A stretch of 64,000 bases of DNA from Serratia quinivorans. GTDB lineage: Bacteria > Pseudomonadota > Gammaproteobacteria > Enterobacterales > Enterobacteriaceae. The notes beneath the pieces were generated by a model that saw only the letters and a list, made by a program, of their open reading frames with translations, did no database searches and had not been told where the DNA came from. The stretch is from positions 1-64,000 of the forward strand of contig UGYN01000002.1 of NCBI GenBank assembly GCA_900457075.1. Direction: 5' to 3'. Shown here one piece after another: positions 27,541 to 35,690 of this stretch. Position 1 is the first letter of the stretch, and every line of letters begins with the position of its first letter. The position numbers and the translations under genes are program-made.

Positions 27541-28473
27541 ATGCAGAAAGGCATCTTGAAGGACCTGAACGACCTCTATTATTTTGCCCAGGTCGCCCAA
27601 TACGGCGGGTTCTCCGCCGCCAGCCGGGCGCTGGATATACCAAAATCCAAACTGAGCGCCCGCGTGCTGGCGCTGGAAAACCGTCTTGGCGTGTTGCTGT
27701 TTCAGCGTACTACCCGACGGGTCAAGCTAACGGAGACCGGTTCTTTGTTGCTGCGCCATGCGCAGGCGGCAATCAACGAGGCCGAGATCGCCCAGGAGCT
27801 GATCGACCAAAGCCGGGCTGAACCTTCCGGCCTGGTGCGCGTAAGCTGCCCGAAACTGGCCGCCGATGTCCTGCTTTCCCCCTGCCTGCCGGCTTTTATG
27901 GCCGCCAACCCCGGTATTCAGGTGCAGTTGCTGGCGAACGATAACCGCTTTGACCCGGTGACCGACAAGATTGATGTGGCGCTGCGTCTGCGCCAGCGCA
28001 AAGACATGAGTGAGGGTATGATTGCCCGTGAGCTGGGCCAAAGCGTGCGCATCCTGGTCGCCTCGCCGCAGTATCTGGCGCAGCACCCGTCGCTGACCGA
28101 TCCGCAGCAATTGAGCGAACATGCGCTATTAACCCTGGTCGACGTTAGCGAACAGCAAACCTGGGATCTGGAAGGCCCCGATGGGGAAAAACGCGCGGTG
28201 CGTGTGCGCCCGCGGCTGATGTGCAGCGAATGGGGGATCCTCCGCGGTGCGCTTTATCAACACCTGGGTATTGCGCTGCTGCCGGATATCACCTGCCATC
28301 AGGCATTGATGCAGGGTGAGCTGGTGCGCGTATTACCGCAATGGGCCTGTGCGCCACTGATTATGCATGCGGTCTTTCCGACCCGGCGCGGTATGCTGCC
28401 TTCGGTACGCGCACTGGTGGATTTTTTGGCAATACAGGTACCGCCACTGCTGCTGAAAGGCGCGGTTAAATAG
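27541..28473 (+). CDS. LysR-family transcriptional regulator
   Basis: 310-residue LTTR. The N-terminal winged helix has YFAQVAQYGGFSAASRALDI and RLGVLLFQRTTRRVKLTETG; the C-terminal effector domain shows VRVSCPKLAADVLL and DVALRLRQRKDMSEG, the latter close to CrgA/aryl-responsive LTTRs. Divergent from the alcohol dehydrogenase operon with a 116-base shared promoter region, the usual arrangement for a regulator of its neighbour. The ATG at 27541 is taken as start; an out-of-frame ATG 4 bases before it is not used. Confidence 0.9.
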   Translation: MQKGILKDLNDLYYFAQVAQYGGFSAASRALDIPKSKLSARVLALENRLGVLLFQRTTRRVKLTETGSLLLRHAQAAINEAEIAQELIDQSRAEPSGLVRVSCPKLAADVLLSPCLPAFMAANPGIQVQLLANDNRFDPVTDKIDVALRLRQRKDMSEGMIARELGQSVRILVASPQYLAQHPSLTDPQQLSEHALLTLVDVSEQQTWDLEGPDGEKRAVRVRPRLMCSEWGILRGALYQHLGIALLPDITCHQALMQGELVRVLPQWACAPLIMHAVFPTRRGMLPSVRALVDFLAIQVPPLLLKGAVK

Positions 28474-28508
28474 CACATCAACACCAGAATTTCTCTCCGC
28501 GTCAGGGC

Positions 28509-28862
28509 TCAACGATGATGTTTAAAGTCCGGGGAATTCATCCCCCGCCCCGGAGAGTGGCAAAGTTTGCCAGGCTGTTGTTTGTTTTTGCCACAGCGGT
28601 ATTCGCCATACTGAGTTTTAAGCTGCTGCCGGTTCGCCTGCTCGGCGGCGGCATGCTGCCGTTCCAATTCAAGCGCCTTCTCATTGGCCGACGCCACGCC
28701 CTCGGCACTCCATACTTTATGTTTTAACCCGCTGCGCTTTTGCTGGTACTCCTCAGAGATTTTGTTATCCAGCGGCTGTGCGGCATGGTATTGCCAGTCA
28801 ACCGACGCCTGTAATGAGAAGCAAGACCACTGCGCCACGCAGGCAAGAAAAATCCGTTTCAC
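28509..28862 (-). CDS. Small exported protein of unknown function (fourth in a cluster)
   Basis: 117 residues starting at GTG (GGGAG 7 bases upstream). Hydrophobic signal-like start MKRIFLACVAQWSCFSLQAS with cleavage after LQA, then a highly charged, Q/E/K-rich helix (NEKALELERQHAAAEQANRQ) likely to form a coiled coil, and two cysteines (RCGK, LCHSPG). Last of four adjacent minus-strand genes of similar design. No family recognised. Confidence 0.55.
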   Translation of the reverse strand: MKRIFLACVAQWSCFSLQASVDWQYHAAQPLDNKISEEYQQKRSGLKHKVWSAEGVASANEKALELERQHAAAEQANRQQLKTQYGEYRCGKNKQQPGKLCHSPGRGMNSPDFKHHR

Positions 28863-28904
28863 TGATAGACTCCCGATATTAAATTCACCTGTTGACTCAA
28901 AAAA

Positions 28905-29228
28905 CTATCTTCTGGCTATGGCACTCTTTCCGACTAAAAACAGCGGCACAGGTGTTGCCCGACATTCACGCGGTAACATGGCGGACACCAGCGTTTTGCG
29001 TTCAAGGCGTATCGCGGCAAGCCGCGCCTGTTCCGAACGTAGTTGCTCTACGTACCACAGATGTTGCAACAGCCCGTTAAACCGTAACCGATAATCCACA
29101 GCGCTTTCCCCCGCCTCGAAGCCAGCGCGCTGAGCGTGCTTGTCGACAAACGAATAGCAACAAGAAGACGCCAACAGGGCGAGTGCCGCTGTCATCAAAG
29201 AGGTCAATTTCAAAAGCAAAAACTCCAT
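28905..29228 (-). CDS. Small membrane-anchored or exported protein of unknown function (third in a cluster)
   Basis: 107 residues. N-terminal hydrophobic stretch (LLLKLTSLMTAALALLASSC) that could be a signal anchor or a weak lipobox (ASSC); the mature part is a charged helix with LRSEQARLAAIRLERKTL. It starts 12 bases after the upstream gene without a ribosome site of its own, so translation is probably coupled. It ends SAIARR. No family recognised; codon use and context resemble its three neighbours. Confidence 0.5.
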   Translation of the reverse strand: MEFLLLKLTSLMTAALALLASSCCYSFVDKHAQRAGFEAGESAVDYRLRFNGLLQHLWYVEQLRSEQARLAAIRLERKTLVSAMLPRECRATPVPLFLVGKSAIARR

Positions 29229-29240
29229 TAGTGCCAGAGG

Positions 29241-29561
29241 TCAGCAACCGTTGATAAGCAGCGGTTGTTCTTCGCGCGGCAATGCCGATGGATGCGGTTC
29301 ACTCGCGGCGGCAGCCTTGCCCCTCTGCCCTTTGCAGGCTTTACGCTGGGCCAGCGTATTGTCTTCGCTTTGCGTCGATAACAGAGGCCGCTGCTTCTCA
29401 TTGCCCATCTCGTCCCACAAGCCATGAGCCACCTCTTTCAGTTTTTTGCGAAACAGCACCGAAGAGACGCCTTCATACTCCCGCTCATAACGCGTGGCGG
29501 AGGCCTGATGACACCAGGGCAACAATAAAAATATGAAAATGACGGGGATGCCTTTTTCCAC
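29241..29561 (-). CDS. Small exported protein of unknown function (second in a cluster)
   Basis: 106 residues from GTG 29561 with AGGAG 6 bases upstream. Signal peptide MEKGIPVIFIFLLLPWCHQA with cleavage at ASA, then a charged mature peptide (RYEREYEGVSSVLFRKKLKE, later KACKGQRGKAAAAS) ending in Cys. It has two cysteines after the signal. No recognised domain. Confidence 0.5.
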   Translation of the reverse strand: MEKGIPVIFIFLLLPWCHQASATRYEREYEGVSSVLFRKKLKEVAHGLWDEMGNEKQRPLLSTQSEDNTLAQRKACKGQRGKAAAASEPHPSALPREEQPLLINGC

Positions 29562-29738
29562 AATAAACTCCTGTAATAAGGCCCATAATGGCGCTCACTC
29601 CCATTAAATAAAGAAATATATTCAGTGCCGTCAAAACAAACAATGCGAGGAAATAAAAACATTACCCAACAAACAATAAACCCTAATTAAACGAGTGCCA
29701 TTGGGCTTATAATTCGCAGTCAAAATATATTTAGTGAA

Positions 29739-29963
29739 TTAACGATCCCACAATTTTGACCAGTCGATGGTTCCGCCGATACTCGGCCCACTCTCGTTCA
29801 GTACTGCAGAAGCTGACTCTCCGGCGCTGATGCGCTGCCTTTGCTCGCGGGTAGCGGGCTTTGGCTTCTCCCAGCCGGCCCCTGAAGATGACAAACCGGG
29901 TTGAATATGGCTGCAACCACTCAGCATAATTAATAGTGCCGGGATCCATTGGCGTAAGTTCAT
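29739..29963 (-). CDS. Small lipoprotein (first in a cluster)
   Basis: 74-residue lipoprotein: MNLRQWIPALLIMLSGCSH, lipobox LSGC with Ser at +2 (outer membrane). The short mature part has repeated R/Q and S residues and ends DWSKLWDR. AGGAGG 6 bases before the ATG predicts strong translation. It heads a set of four small exported proteins, with a 178-base gap before the next gene. Function unknown. Confidence 0.6.
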   Translation of the reverse strand: MNLRQWIPALLIMLSGCSHIQPGLSSSGAGWEKPKPATREQRQRISAGESASAVLNESGPSIGGTIDWSKLWDR

Positions 29964-30183
29964 ATATCCTCCTTTAAAATAAACGTTATCGTTAACCGCA
30001 GTAAATAAAAAATTACTTTTTTTAGTTTAATAACCCGTATTGAACCACGGGCAAAGCAAGTGCAACCTCATTTAATTTAAATAAGGCCGCTAATAATTTA
30101 ACGTAAAATAAACCTATCCAGGGTGTCGGTAATAAATATCAATTCGTATATTGACGATATGGCGTGCGGGGCACGCCACCGGG
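29964..30183. other. A/T-rich intergenic region with hairpin
   Basis: 220 bases, mostly A/T. A GGCGTGC/GCACGCC hairpin with a 3-base loop at 30161-30177 lies just beyond the XRE gene and may end its transcript. No gene seen. Confidence 0.5.
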
Positions 30184-30399
30184 TTAGCCTTCGTTATCCG
30201 GTTGCCAGGCCAGAAGATCGCCAGGCTGGCAGTCGAGGATCCGGCAGATTTTGTCTAACGTTTCCAGTCTGACGCCCTTCACCTTGCCGTTCTTCAGCAG
30301 GGACAGATTTTGCTCGGTGATCCCCACCTGTTCCGCCAGCTCCTTCGAACGCATCTTCCTTTTGGCCAACATGACATCAAGACTTACTATTATCGCCAC
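30184..30399 (-). CDS. Small XRE/Cro-type regulator (YozG-like)
   Basis: 71-residue helix-turn-helix protein of the small Cro/C1 type: MLAKRKMRSKELAEQVGITE (recognition helix NLSLLKNGKVKG) and RILDCQPGDLLAW at the end. The GTG at 30399 is chosen because it gives the standard family start (M)AIIVSLDVMLAKRK and lies 7 bases after the DUF2975 stop; a longer frame from 30432 would overlap that gene. It pairs with the upstream membrane protein, an arrangement repeated in many bacteria, where the membrane protein may modulate the regulator. Confidence 0.82.
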   Translation of the reverse strand: MAIIVSLDVMLAKRKMRSKELAEQVGITEQNLSLLKNGKVKGVRLETLDKICRILDCQPGDLLAWQPDNEG

Positions 30400-30406
30400 T
30401 CTATTC

Positions 30407-30985
30407 TCACACGAAAGAAAGCTGTTCTTCATTCAGCCGCAACGCTTCCAGAAATACCCGGCTAAACACCAGGATTGCGCAGCCTACGATCAGCGAGCGT
30501 ACCGACTCGCTGTTGACGCCATAATAAATTATTAGCAGCATTTTTTCATTGGCCGTCAGTATCATCACTTGCAACATCCCGGCCAGCGAGGGGAAGAGCA
30601 CGTCGACAATCAGCAGGATGCCGATGATCTGCAACAGCAGCATATTGTTGCGGTGCCACACGTTGCCGCGATAGAACTGGTAAAACAGCCCGGCGCCGCA
30701 CAGCAGTGCGCTGTAATAAGGCACGTAGGCGAACATATCCAACAACAGGGTTGCCACCAGAGCCCAGCGCTGCTTCGGAACGGCATAGGCGTTCAGTTCC
30801 GGGTAATAGTCGCGGTAGGACGCCACGATGCTGTTGAACGCCTCGCCCTGCACCCAGCCCTGGACAATCATAAACATCTCCACGCCGGTGCTGACAATCA
30901 GCATCGTCATGATCAACAAACACAAGCAACGTACATAAAGCGGAAGGTGGATCCGTGGCACAGCGCCCATAACGAGTTCATCCAT
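30407..30985 (-). CDS. DUF2975-type membrane protein
   Basis: 192-residue inner-membrane protein with four predicted helices (about 15-38, 78-105, 115-140, 160-180) and the DUF2975-like architecture; the segment FYQFYRGNVWHRNNMLLLQ between helices 2 and 3 is family-typical. The start is uncertain: 30985 (MDELVM) or the Met at residue 6 (MGAVPR). It is followed by the XRE regulator gene, and the two form the known DUF2975-XRE pair. The molecular role is unknown. Confidence 0.75.
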   Translation of the reverse strand: MDELVMGAVPRIHLPLYVRCLCLLIMTMLIVSTGVEMFMIVQGWVQGEAFNSIVASYRDYYPELNAYAVPKQRWALVATLLLDMFAYVPYYSALLCGAGLFYQFYRGNVWHRNNMLLLQIIGILLIVDVLFPSLAGMLQVMILTANEKMLLIIYYGVNSESVRSLIVGCAILVFSRVFLEALRLNEEQLSFV

Positions 30986-31069
30986 AAAAACAGCAATAAG
31001 TTATCGTAAAACGATAATTTATTGCTGTCAACGATCAACTGGACTGATGAGCTGTTGGGTGACAGGCGT

Positions 31070-31097
31070 AAAAAAGGCCGGAAGCCCGGCCCTTTTT
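31070..31097 (-). terminator. Terminator of fabV
   Basis: GGCCGG (31076-31081) / CCGGCC (31086-31091) flanked by A6 and T5, active on the minus strand after the fabV stop at 31113 and possibly bidirectional. Confidence 0.8.
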
Positions 31098-31112
31098 CAA
31101 TGCTCGACGGAT

Positions 31113-32312
31113 TTAGACCAGCTCAACCACATCAAACTTAACTTCACCGCTGAGGTCGGCTTCGTAATCAACACCTTGCAGACCAAAACCGAACAGACGC
31201 AGGAACTCGGCCTTATAGCCCAGGTAATCGGTCAGTTCGTTGATGTTGTTATCGTTGATCTGTGCCCAGATTTCACGGCAGGTGTTCTGCACGTCGTCGC
31301 GCAGTTCCCAGTCGTCCAGACGCAGACGGTGCTTTTCATCGGTATCCGGTGCAGTGCCACTGTACAGCTTGGTGGCGAACAGACGCTGGATCTGCTCGAT
31401 ACAGCCTTCGTGGATCCCCTGAGCCTTCATGATTTTGAAGACGATGGAGATATACAGTGGCATTACCGGGATAGCGGAGGAAGCCTGAGTCACTACCGAT
31501 TTCAGCACCGCAACGTAAGCCGCGCCGCCTTTGGCCTTCAGTTTCTGATCGATGGCCAGAGCCGCGCGATCCAAATCTTCTTTGGCCTTGCCCAGCGTAC
31601 CGTGCCAGTAGATTGGCCAGGTCAGATCGGTACCGATGTAGGAGTAAGCCACTGCCTGCACGTTGTCCGCCAGCACGCCGGCCTCTTCCAGTGCGTCCAT
31701 CCACAGCTGCCAGTCCTGGCCGCCCATCACCTTGACGGTATCAGCAATTTCTTGCTCGTTGGCCGGTTCAACCACGGCTTCAACCAGCACGTCTTTGTTG
31801 GTATCGAGCGCCACGGATTTGTACGGTTCGCCGATAGGTTTCAGCGCGGAGCGCACTACTTCACCGGTTTCCGGCATTTTACGCACTGGCGAAGCCAGCG
31901 AGTAAACCACCATGTCGATCTGGCCCATATCCTGTTTAATCAGGTCGATAACCGTTTGGCGGCATTCGTTGGAGAACGCATCGCCGTTAACGCTTTTCGC
32001 GTACAGACCTTCTTCTTTAGCTGCCTTGTCAAAACCAGCAGAGTTGTACCAGCCGGCAGAACCGGTTTTGGCTTCGCTGCCCGGCTTTTCAAAAAATACG
32101 CCGATGGTGGCTGCACCGCTGCCGAATGCGGCATTGATACGTGACGCCAGGCCGTAACCGGTGGAAGCACCGATCACCAGCACTTTTTTCGGGCCGTTTT
32201 TCAGTTCGCCACGTGACTTAACGTAGGCAATTTGCTCACGGACATTGGCTTCACAACCTGCCGGATGAGCGGTAGTGCAGATAAAACCACGAATTTTAGG
32301 TTTGATAATCAT
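31113..32312 (-). CDS. fabV: Enoyl-[acyl-carrier-protein] / trans-2-enoyl-CoA reductase FabV
   Basis: 399 residues, the usual FabV length. It reduces the trans-2 double bond of enoyl-ACP/CoA with NADH in fatty-acid elongation. The Rossmann motif [20 protein letters not shown], the YSLASP strand and the catalytic Tyr-X8-Lys in [20 protein letters not shown] (Tyr of IYW, Lys of GKA) are present; the C-terminal FAD-like domain includes [19 protein letters not shown]. FabV is the triclosan-insensitive enoyl reductase type found in Serratia, Yersinia and Vibrio. Monocistronic with its own terminator. Confidence 0.95.
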   Translation of the reverse strand: MIIKPKIRGFICTTAHPAGCEANVREQIAYVKSRGELKNGPKKVLVIGASTGYGLASRINAAFGSGAATIGVFFEKPGSEAKTGSAGWYNSAGFDKAAKEEGLYAKSVNGDAFSNECRQTVIDLIKQDMGQIDMVVYSLASPVRKMPETGEVVRSALKPIGEPYKSVALDTNKDVLVEAVVEPANEQEIADTVKVMGGQDWQLWMDALEEAGVLADNVQAVAYSYIGTDLTWPIYWHGTLGKAKEDLDRAALAIDQKLKAKGGAAYVAVLKSVVTQASSAIPVMPLYISIVFKIMKAQGIHEGCIEQIQRLFATKLYSGTAPDTDEKHRLRLDDWELRDDVQNTCREIWAQINDNNINELTDYLGYKAEFLRLFGFGLQGVDYEADLSGEVKFDVVELV

Positions 32313-32531
32313 AGTAATTTTTTCTTGGTAGCTAAAAACCGAAGGACAATATACCTGATTTTCACAATATACTTAAGCTGGGTGCGTGGCAGAATCGCAA
32401 CAAGTGCAGTGAACAGACCAGTTGTGCCAGTGAAAATCTTGTTACTGCGACAGGAACATGGGGATAGAAGCGAGAAACCCAGGGGAAGTTTTCAAGGCCA
32501 GGCGGTTGTGCGCCCAGCCCGATAAAACCAC

Positions 32532-32882
32532 TCAGGCTTTATTCTTTTCCAACTGCTCAATCAACGTATAACGCAGTGAAGAAGCGTCGGCCGGCGGGTT
32601 TTCCACCTGCGTCACCTGCACTTTCAGGCGGTAGTTGTAGCCCGGTTCAAAAGTAAAACCTTCAATCCCGGTATAGAACAATCCCCACGGCTCTTGCGCG
32701 GAATGACGCACCTGCATGCACTTCATTGGGGCAACGCCCGTACAATTTACCAGCGCGCTGTTCACCAGCAACACTTCCGTATGGTTTCCGTCTTTATTCA
32801 CGGGCTGACTCACTGTCGTTCCCTCCTGGCTGCAGCCGGCCAGACCGGCCAGGGCAACAAATAACAACGCTTTGATTTTCAA
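32532..32882 (-). CDS. DUF4377-type lipoprotein
   Basis: 116-residue lipoprotein: LAGLAGCSQEG lipobox, then the DUF4377 core EVLLVNSALVNCTGVAPMKC with MQVRHSAQEPWGLFY and EGFTFEPGYNYRLKVQV. The Cys pair in NCTG and MKCMQ is conserved in the family and may form a disulfide. DUF4377 occurs alone or next to META/HslJ domains; its function is not established. +2 residue Ser suggests the outer membrane. Single gene. Confidence 0.8.
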   Translation of the reverse strand: MKIKALLFVALAGLAGCSQEGTTVSQPVNKDGNHTEVLLVNSALVNCTGVAPMKCMQVRHSAQEPWGLFYTGIEGFTFEPGYNYRLKVQVTQVENPPADASSLRYTLIEQLEKNKA

Positions 32883-33324
32883 TGTAATGCACCATTAAGT
32901 CTTTAGGTCTGGTGATAGTAACAAAGCTACGGCTGCTGGGGCCAGCGGCGTGTTCCGAATTTGGGGTAAATGGACCTGCCAGCAGAAACAATCAAGGCAA
33001 TAAAGTACAAAATCGGACCCGCTATTGATTGCTCAAGCGGCTCGTTAAGACAAAAATAATGGCAAGCATTACCGTACACTCAACGCCGATTAATGCTGGC
33101 GGGTCATAGTGAACACTCCATGTAGCGGAATTTTACTCTCACCATGCCCCGTCAGCATTATCACCAAGATGCTGGGAGACCATCATATTAACTGAAACCT
33201 CAAACAATAATTTGATTGCTAATTTTTTTATTAAACCAAAGCAAACTCGGTGTTAATTCACCATTTGCTAACCACAACTTCTGGGTCTAAGTTTATGAAA
33301 CCAATAATCCTAAAGGGGTTTTCC
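32883..33324. promoter_or_regulatory. Intergenic region with alternative hairpins upstream of the DUF4136 gene
   Basis: 442 bases, no gene. An arm TAATGCTGGCGGG (33091-33103) can pair with CCCGTCAGCATTA (33148-33160), 12 of 13 bases, over a 44-base loop. The second arm can instead form a short hairpin CAGCAT (33153-33158) / ATGCTG (33169-33174). The two structures exclude each other. If the region is transcribed, it is a candidate leader switch for the downstream gene. The 3' part (33180-33300) is A/T-rich. Confidence 0.45.
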
Positions 33325-33861
33325 ATGCGTTTACTTTCTTGCCTTTTCATCGCGAGTTCGATGGCTTTATTGTCGGGCTGTGCCAGCCAGCCGCAGGTGA
33401 CCAGTGATTATGACCACAGCGCCAACTTCAGCCAATACCATACCTACGGTTTTGCTCCAGAGGCTGCAGGGCAATATCAAACCCTGACGGGTAAATACAT
33501 TCAGACCGCGATTAAACAGCAGATGGAACAGCGCGGTTATAAGCCAAGCGCGACACCAGATCTGTTGGTCTACAGCAGCGCAATGAAACAAAACAAAGTG
33601 CAAGTGAACGATTCACCCGCACCGGTTGGCCGCTGGGGCTATGCCGGCTGGGGAGGTTATAATCAAACCGTTTGGAGCTATACCGAAGGCACCCTGACGG
33701 TCGACCTGGTAGACAGTAAGAAGAAACAGCTGGTTTGGCGCGGAACCGCCAGTAATACGTTGAACTCAGATGGTACACCGGCCAGCCAAACCCAAATTCA
33801 ACAGGCGGTGACCGCGCTGTTTGCCACCTACTCTTTCCAGGCCGGCCCTGCAAGTCGCTGA
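33325..33861 (+). CDS. DUF4136 lipoprotein
   Basis: 178 residues from ATG 33325 (AAGGGG 6 bases upstream). Lipobox ALLSGCASQ, then the DUF4136 pattern VTSDYDHSANFSQYHTYGFA, KYIQTAIKQQMEQRGYKPS, a G/W/Y-rich loop (GRWGYAGWGGYNQ) and VDLVDSKKKQLVWRGTAS. Proteins of this family are outer-membrane-associated and of unknown function. A longer in-frame start at 33250 would put extra residues before the signal peptide and is rejected. Confidence 0.85.
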   Translation: MRLLSCLFIASSMALLSGCASQPQVTSDYDHSANFSQYHTYGFAPEAAGQYQTLTGKYIQTAIKQQMEQRGYKPSATPDLLVYSSAMKQNKVQVNDSPAPVGRWGYAGWGGYNQTVWSYTEGTLTVDLVDSKKKQLVWRGTASNTLNSDGTPASQTQIQQAVTALFATYSFQAGPASR

Positions 33862-33990
33862 TTACTTTGCATTGACCAGAGCGGCAGCCCTATTTCGGTA
33901 AATAGGGCTTAATGCAGCTTATAAATTCAGGATCTTTACTCATAAAAAGCGCAGTGCTCTCTGGTCGTCTTGCCAGCACATGGATTTACT

Positions 33991-34704
33991 TCATTCCGCT
34001 ACTGCTGTTATTTTGAAAAATGCTTCAAGACTGCGCTTTTGAATTCCACCTTCAGTGAAGTTATCGGGTGAAAGCCAACCTGATAGAGCCCTGTCTACCA
34101 TTGGCCATTCTATATCGATAATAGATAACCAGTCCGTATCGCGGTTACGTTGTTTACGAGTCATCGCCTGACGAAAACGCCCTTCAAACGAGAATCCCAG
34201 CCTTTCAGCCGCCTTTCTGGATGCCACATTCAGTGAATCACAACGCCATGCAACCCGACGGTAGCCCAAAGAAAAGCTATTTTTGAGCAGCAGGTGAATG
34301 GCCTCTGTACCCATGGTGGTTCGTTGCATCAACGGTGACCAGGTAACATGGCCTATTTCTAGTGCGCCGTTAACTGGATCAATGCAGCTATAGCAGACCA
34401 CGCCAACCGGGCGGCTACTTTTCATCTCCGTCACGGCCCAGGCAACCAGGCTACTGTCGTTAATTTTATTTTTAATCCAAAGCATCATTTCTTGCAGACA
34501 GGCAGGTTTCTCTGCACCAAGCCAGGTCCAGTCTCGGTCATCTGTTGCTAATGAAAATGCATCGAAAAGCGCTTCGCAATGACCGATTTCAAGCGGCGAA
34601 AGTTTGCAGTGCTGCCCGTTTAACTGGCTCAATTGCGGAAAGGATGCGGGCTGCCATTCAGGCAAGGGAAAGCCTACAGGCTGACCATATTTATTCGTAT
34701 TCAA
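33991..34704 (-). CDS. GNAT acetyltransferase (RimJ/RimL type)
   Basis: 237-residue acetyltransferase. Acceptor region LNGQHCKLSPLEIGHCEALF, core strands VAWAVTEMKSSRPVGVVCYS, IGHVTWSPLMQRTTMGTEAI (acetyl-CoA loop) and the terminal RVAWRCDSLNVASRKAAERL with GFSFEGRFRQ. This pattern (LNVASRKAAERLGF) is typical of RimJ/RimL-like enzymes acting on N-termini or small molecules. Single gene, no clear partner; last host gene before the prophage. Confidence 0.88.
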   Translation of the reverse strand: MNTNKYGQPVGFPLPEWQPASFPQLSQLNGQHCKLSPLEIGHCEALFDAFSLATDDRDWTWLGAEKPACLQEMMLWIKNKINDSSLVAWAVTEMKSSRPVGVVCYSCIDPVNGALEIGHVTWSPLMQRTTMGTEAIHLLLKNSFSLGYRRVAWRCDSLNVASRKAAERLGFSFEGRFRQAMTRKQRNRDTDWLSIIDIEWPMVDRALSGWLSPDNFTEGGIQKRSLEAFFKITAVAE

Positions 34705-35074
34705 CGAGCATTCACCTTCAGCAAAAGTCTGTTATGGCCAGCATACAGGACGCCGTACAAACCCAACAATAGACTTAAATAAAAGGGGAAGAGAATGCGT
34801 GATGCAGTGAGCGGTCGAATATCGAGGTTCTATTTCATCTAATAAATACTTTAAAATCAAACACACAAAAAAAGACCGAATACGATTCCTTTAACCGAAA
34901 CCGGCATAATAACTTATTTAATTTCAATAAGATAAGACAATTATTGTTTGAAAAAACACCATCAGAGTCTTCACTAACTGTCTTTTACATTCAAATAGTT
35001 ATCAAATATCTCGTTTTGATTCGAGAAAAATTCGAGTAGTTTTCTACCGTCATAATAATGACACCTGGTCATCA
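34705..35074. other. A/T-rich region at the inferred prophage left boundary
   Basis: 370 bases without a convincing gene. Contains TCTCG/CGAGA and ATAATGA/TCATTAT inverted repeats. No tRNA gene and no recognisable att core could be identified, because the other end of the prophage is not in the window. Confidence 0.5.
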
Positions 35075-35272
35075 TTATTTTTTCTCCCGCACCAGTGCGG
35101 CAGCATCTCGTAGAACACCTTTATAGAGAGTATTGCCGACAATTTTACGCTTCATCTCAAGAGAATCAGTTATGTTCTGGCGATTCACGTCCATGCCATT
35201 GGCTATCAGCTCGATCACCGCCACGCCAATCTCATTGGCTATAAATACAGCACGTTCTTCATCCTGTTGCAT
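35075..35272 (-). CDS. Small regulator-like protein, weakly YmgB/AriR-like
   Basis: 65 residues from ATG 35272 (GGAGGGG 5 bases upstream). Helical: EERAVFIANEIGVAVIELI, then NGMDVNRQNITDSLEMKRK and VLRDAAALVREKK. The helix - VN(R/N)xNI - helix order weakly resembles YmgB/AriR biofilm regulators, but identity is low. It lies opposite the zinc-ribbon gene, sharing a promoter region with several TGATC half-sites. Confidence 0.6.
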   Translation of the reverse strand: MQQDEERAVFIANEIGVAVIELIANGMDVNRQNITDSLEMKRKIVGNTLYKGVLRDAAALVREKK

Positions 35273-35346
35273 ATGCACCCCTCCGGTTAATTTATGAGCA
35301 AATCATCATACAAGACTGATGATCAGGGACAATTCCATAGTTGTAT

Positions 35347-35383
35347 GATCGTTTTCAGCGATCAATTATGCATAAATTGATCG
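35347..35383. promoter_or_regulatory. Nested palindromes between divergent small genes (operator-like)
   Basis: TGATCG (35347-35352) / CGATCA (35359-35364 region) and, overlapping it, CGATCAATT (35359-35367) / AATTGATCG (35375-35383) around ATGCATA. A further GATGATCAGG lies upstream. Repeated TGATC half-sites between two divergent genes look like a repressor operator. Confidence 0.55.
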
Positions 35384-35455
35384 GCAATACCCATTTGAAT
35401 TGTGCTGCTATAAGAATGTACAGTCGAGGTCGTCAATCATGGCAAGGAGTTCATC

Positions 35456-35632
35456 GTGAACATGGTATTTTGCAAGGTGTGCGGACTCTGGATTGCAGAA
35501 ACGGCTACTTGGATAAATGCTGAACCCGAATATTGTGATAAATGCAAGCCAGCATCGTTTTTAAAAAAGACAATAAACCGAATTTTGAAATTCACTTGTG
35601 CCATTTTTATTGGTCGCACAAAGAAAATGTAG
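35456..35632 (+). CDS. 58-residue zinc-ribbon-like protein, GTG start
   Basis: Short gene starting MNMVFCKVCGLWIAETATWI. Two CXXC knuckles (CKVC near residue 6, CDKC near residue 27) make a four-cysteine zinc ribbon; a basic tail (FLKKTINRILKF, RTKKM) follows. AAGGAG lies 6 bases before the GTG; an in-frame ATG at 35462 is possible but further from the ribosome site. The GTG overlaps the stop of a six-codon leader (ATG 35439, MARSSS, stop at 35457-35459), suggesting coupled translation. Small zinc-ribbon proteins are common in enterobacterial prophages; the function is unknown. The plus-strand terminator at 35663-35685 follows. Confidence 0.7.
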   Translation: MNMVFCKVCGLWIAETATWINAEPEYCDKCKPASFLKKTINRILKFTCAIFIGRTKKM

Positions 35633-35662
35633 ACGCTCACCAACACTAGGGAGCCAAAAAAG

Positions 35663-35690
35663 AAACCCGCGCATAACGCGGGTTTTTCTT
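35663..35690. terminator. Bidirectional terminator at the end of the phage late operon
   Basis: AAACCCGCG (35663-35671) / CGCGGGTTT (35677-35685), 5-base loop, T-runs on both strands (TTTTTCTT on plus, CTTTTTT on minus). It separates the late genes from the zinc-ribbon gene. Confidence 0.88.

Noticed and set aside
34705..35074. tRNA or att core at the left prophage border
   Set aside because: No cloverleaf or T-loop (GGTTCRAAT) could be found, and the second att site is not available for comparison.
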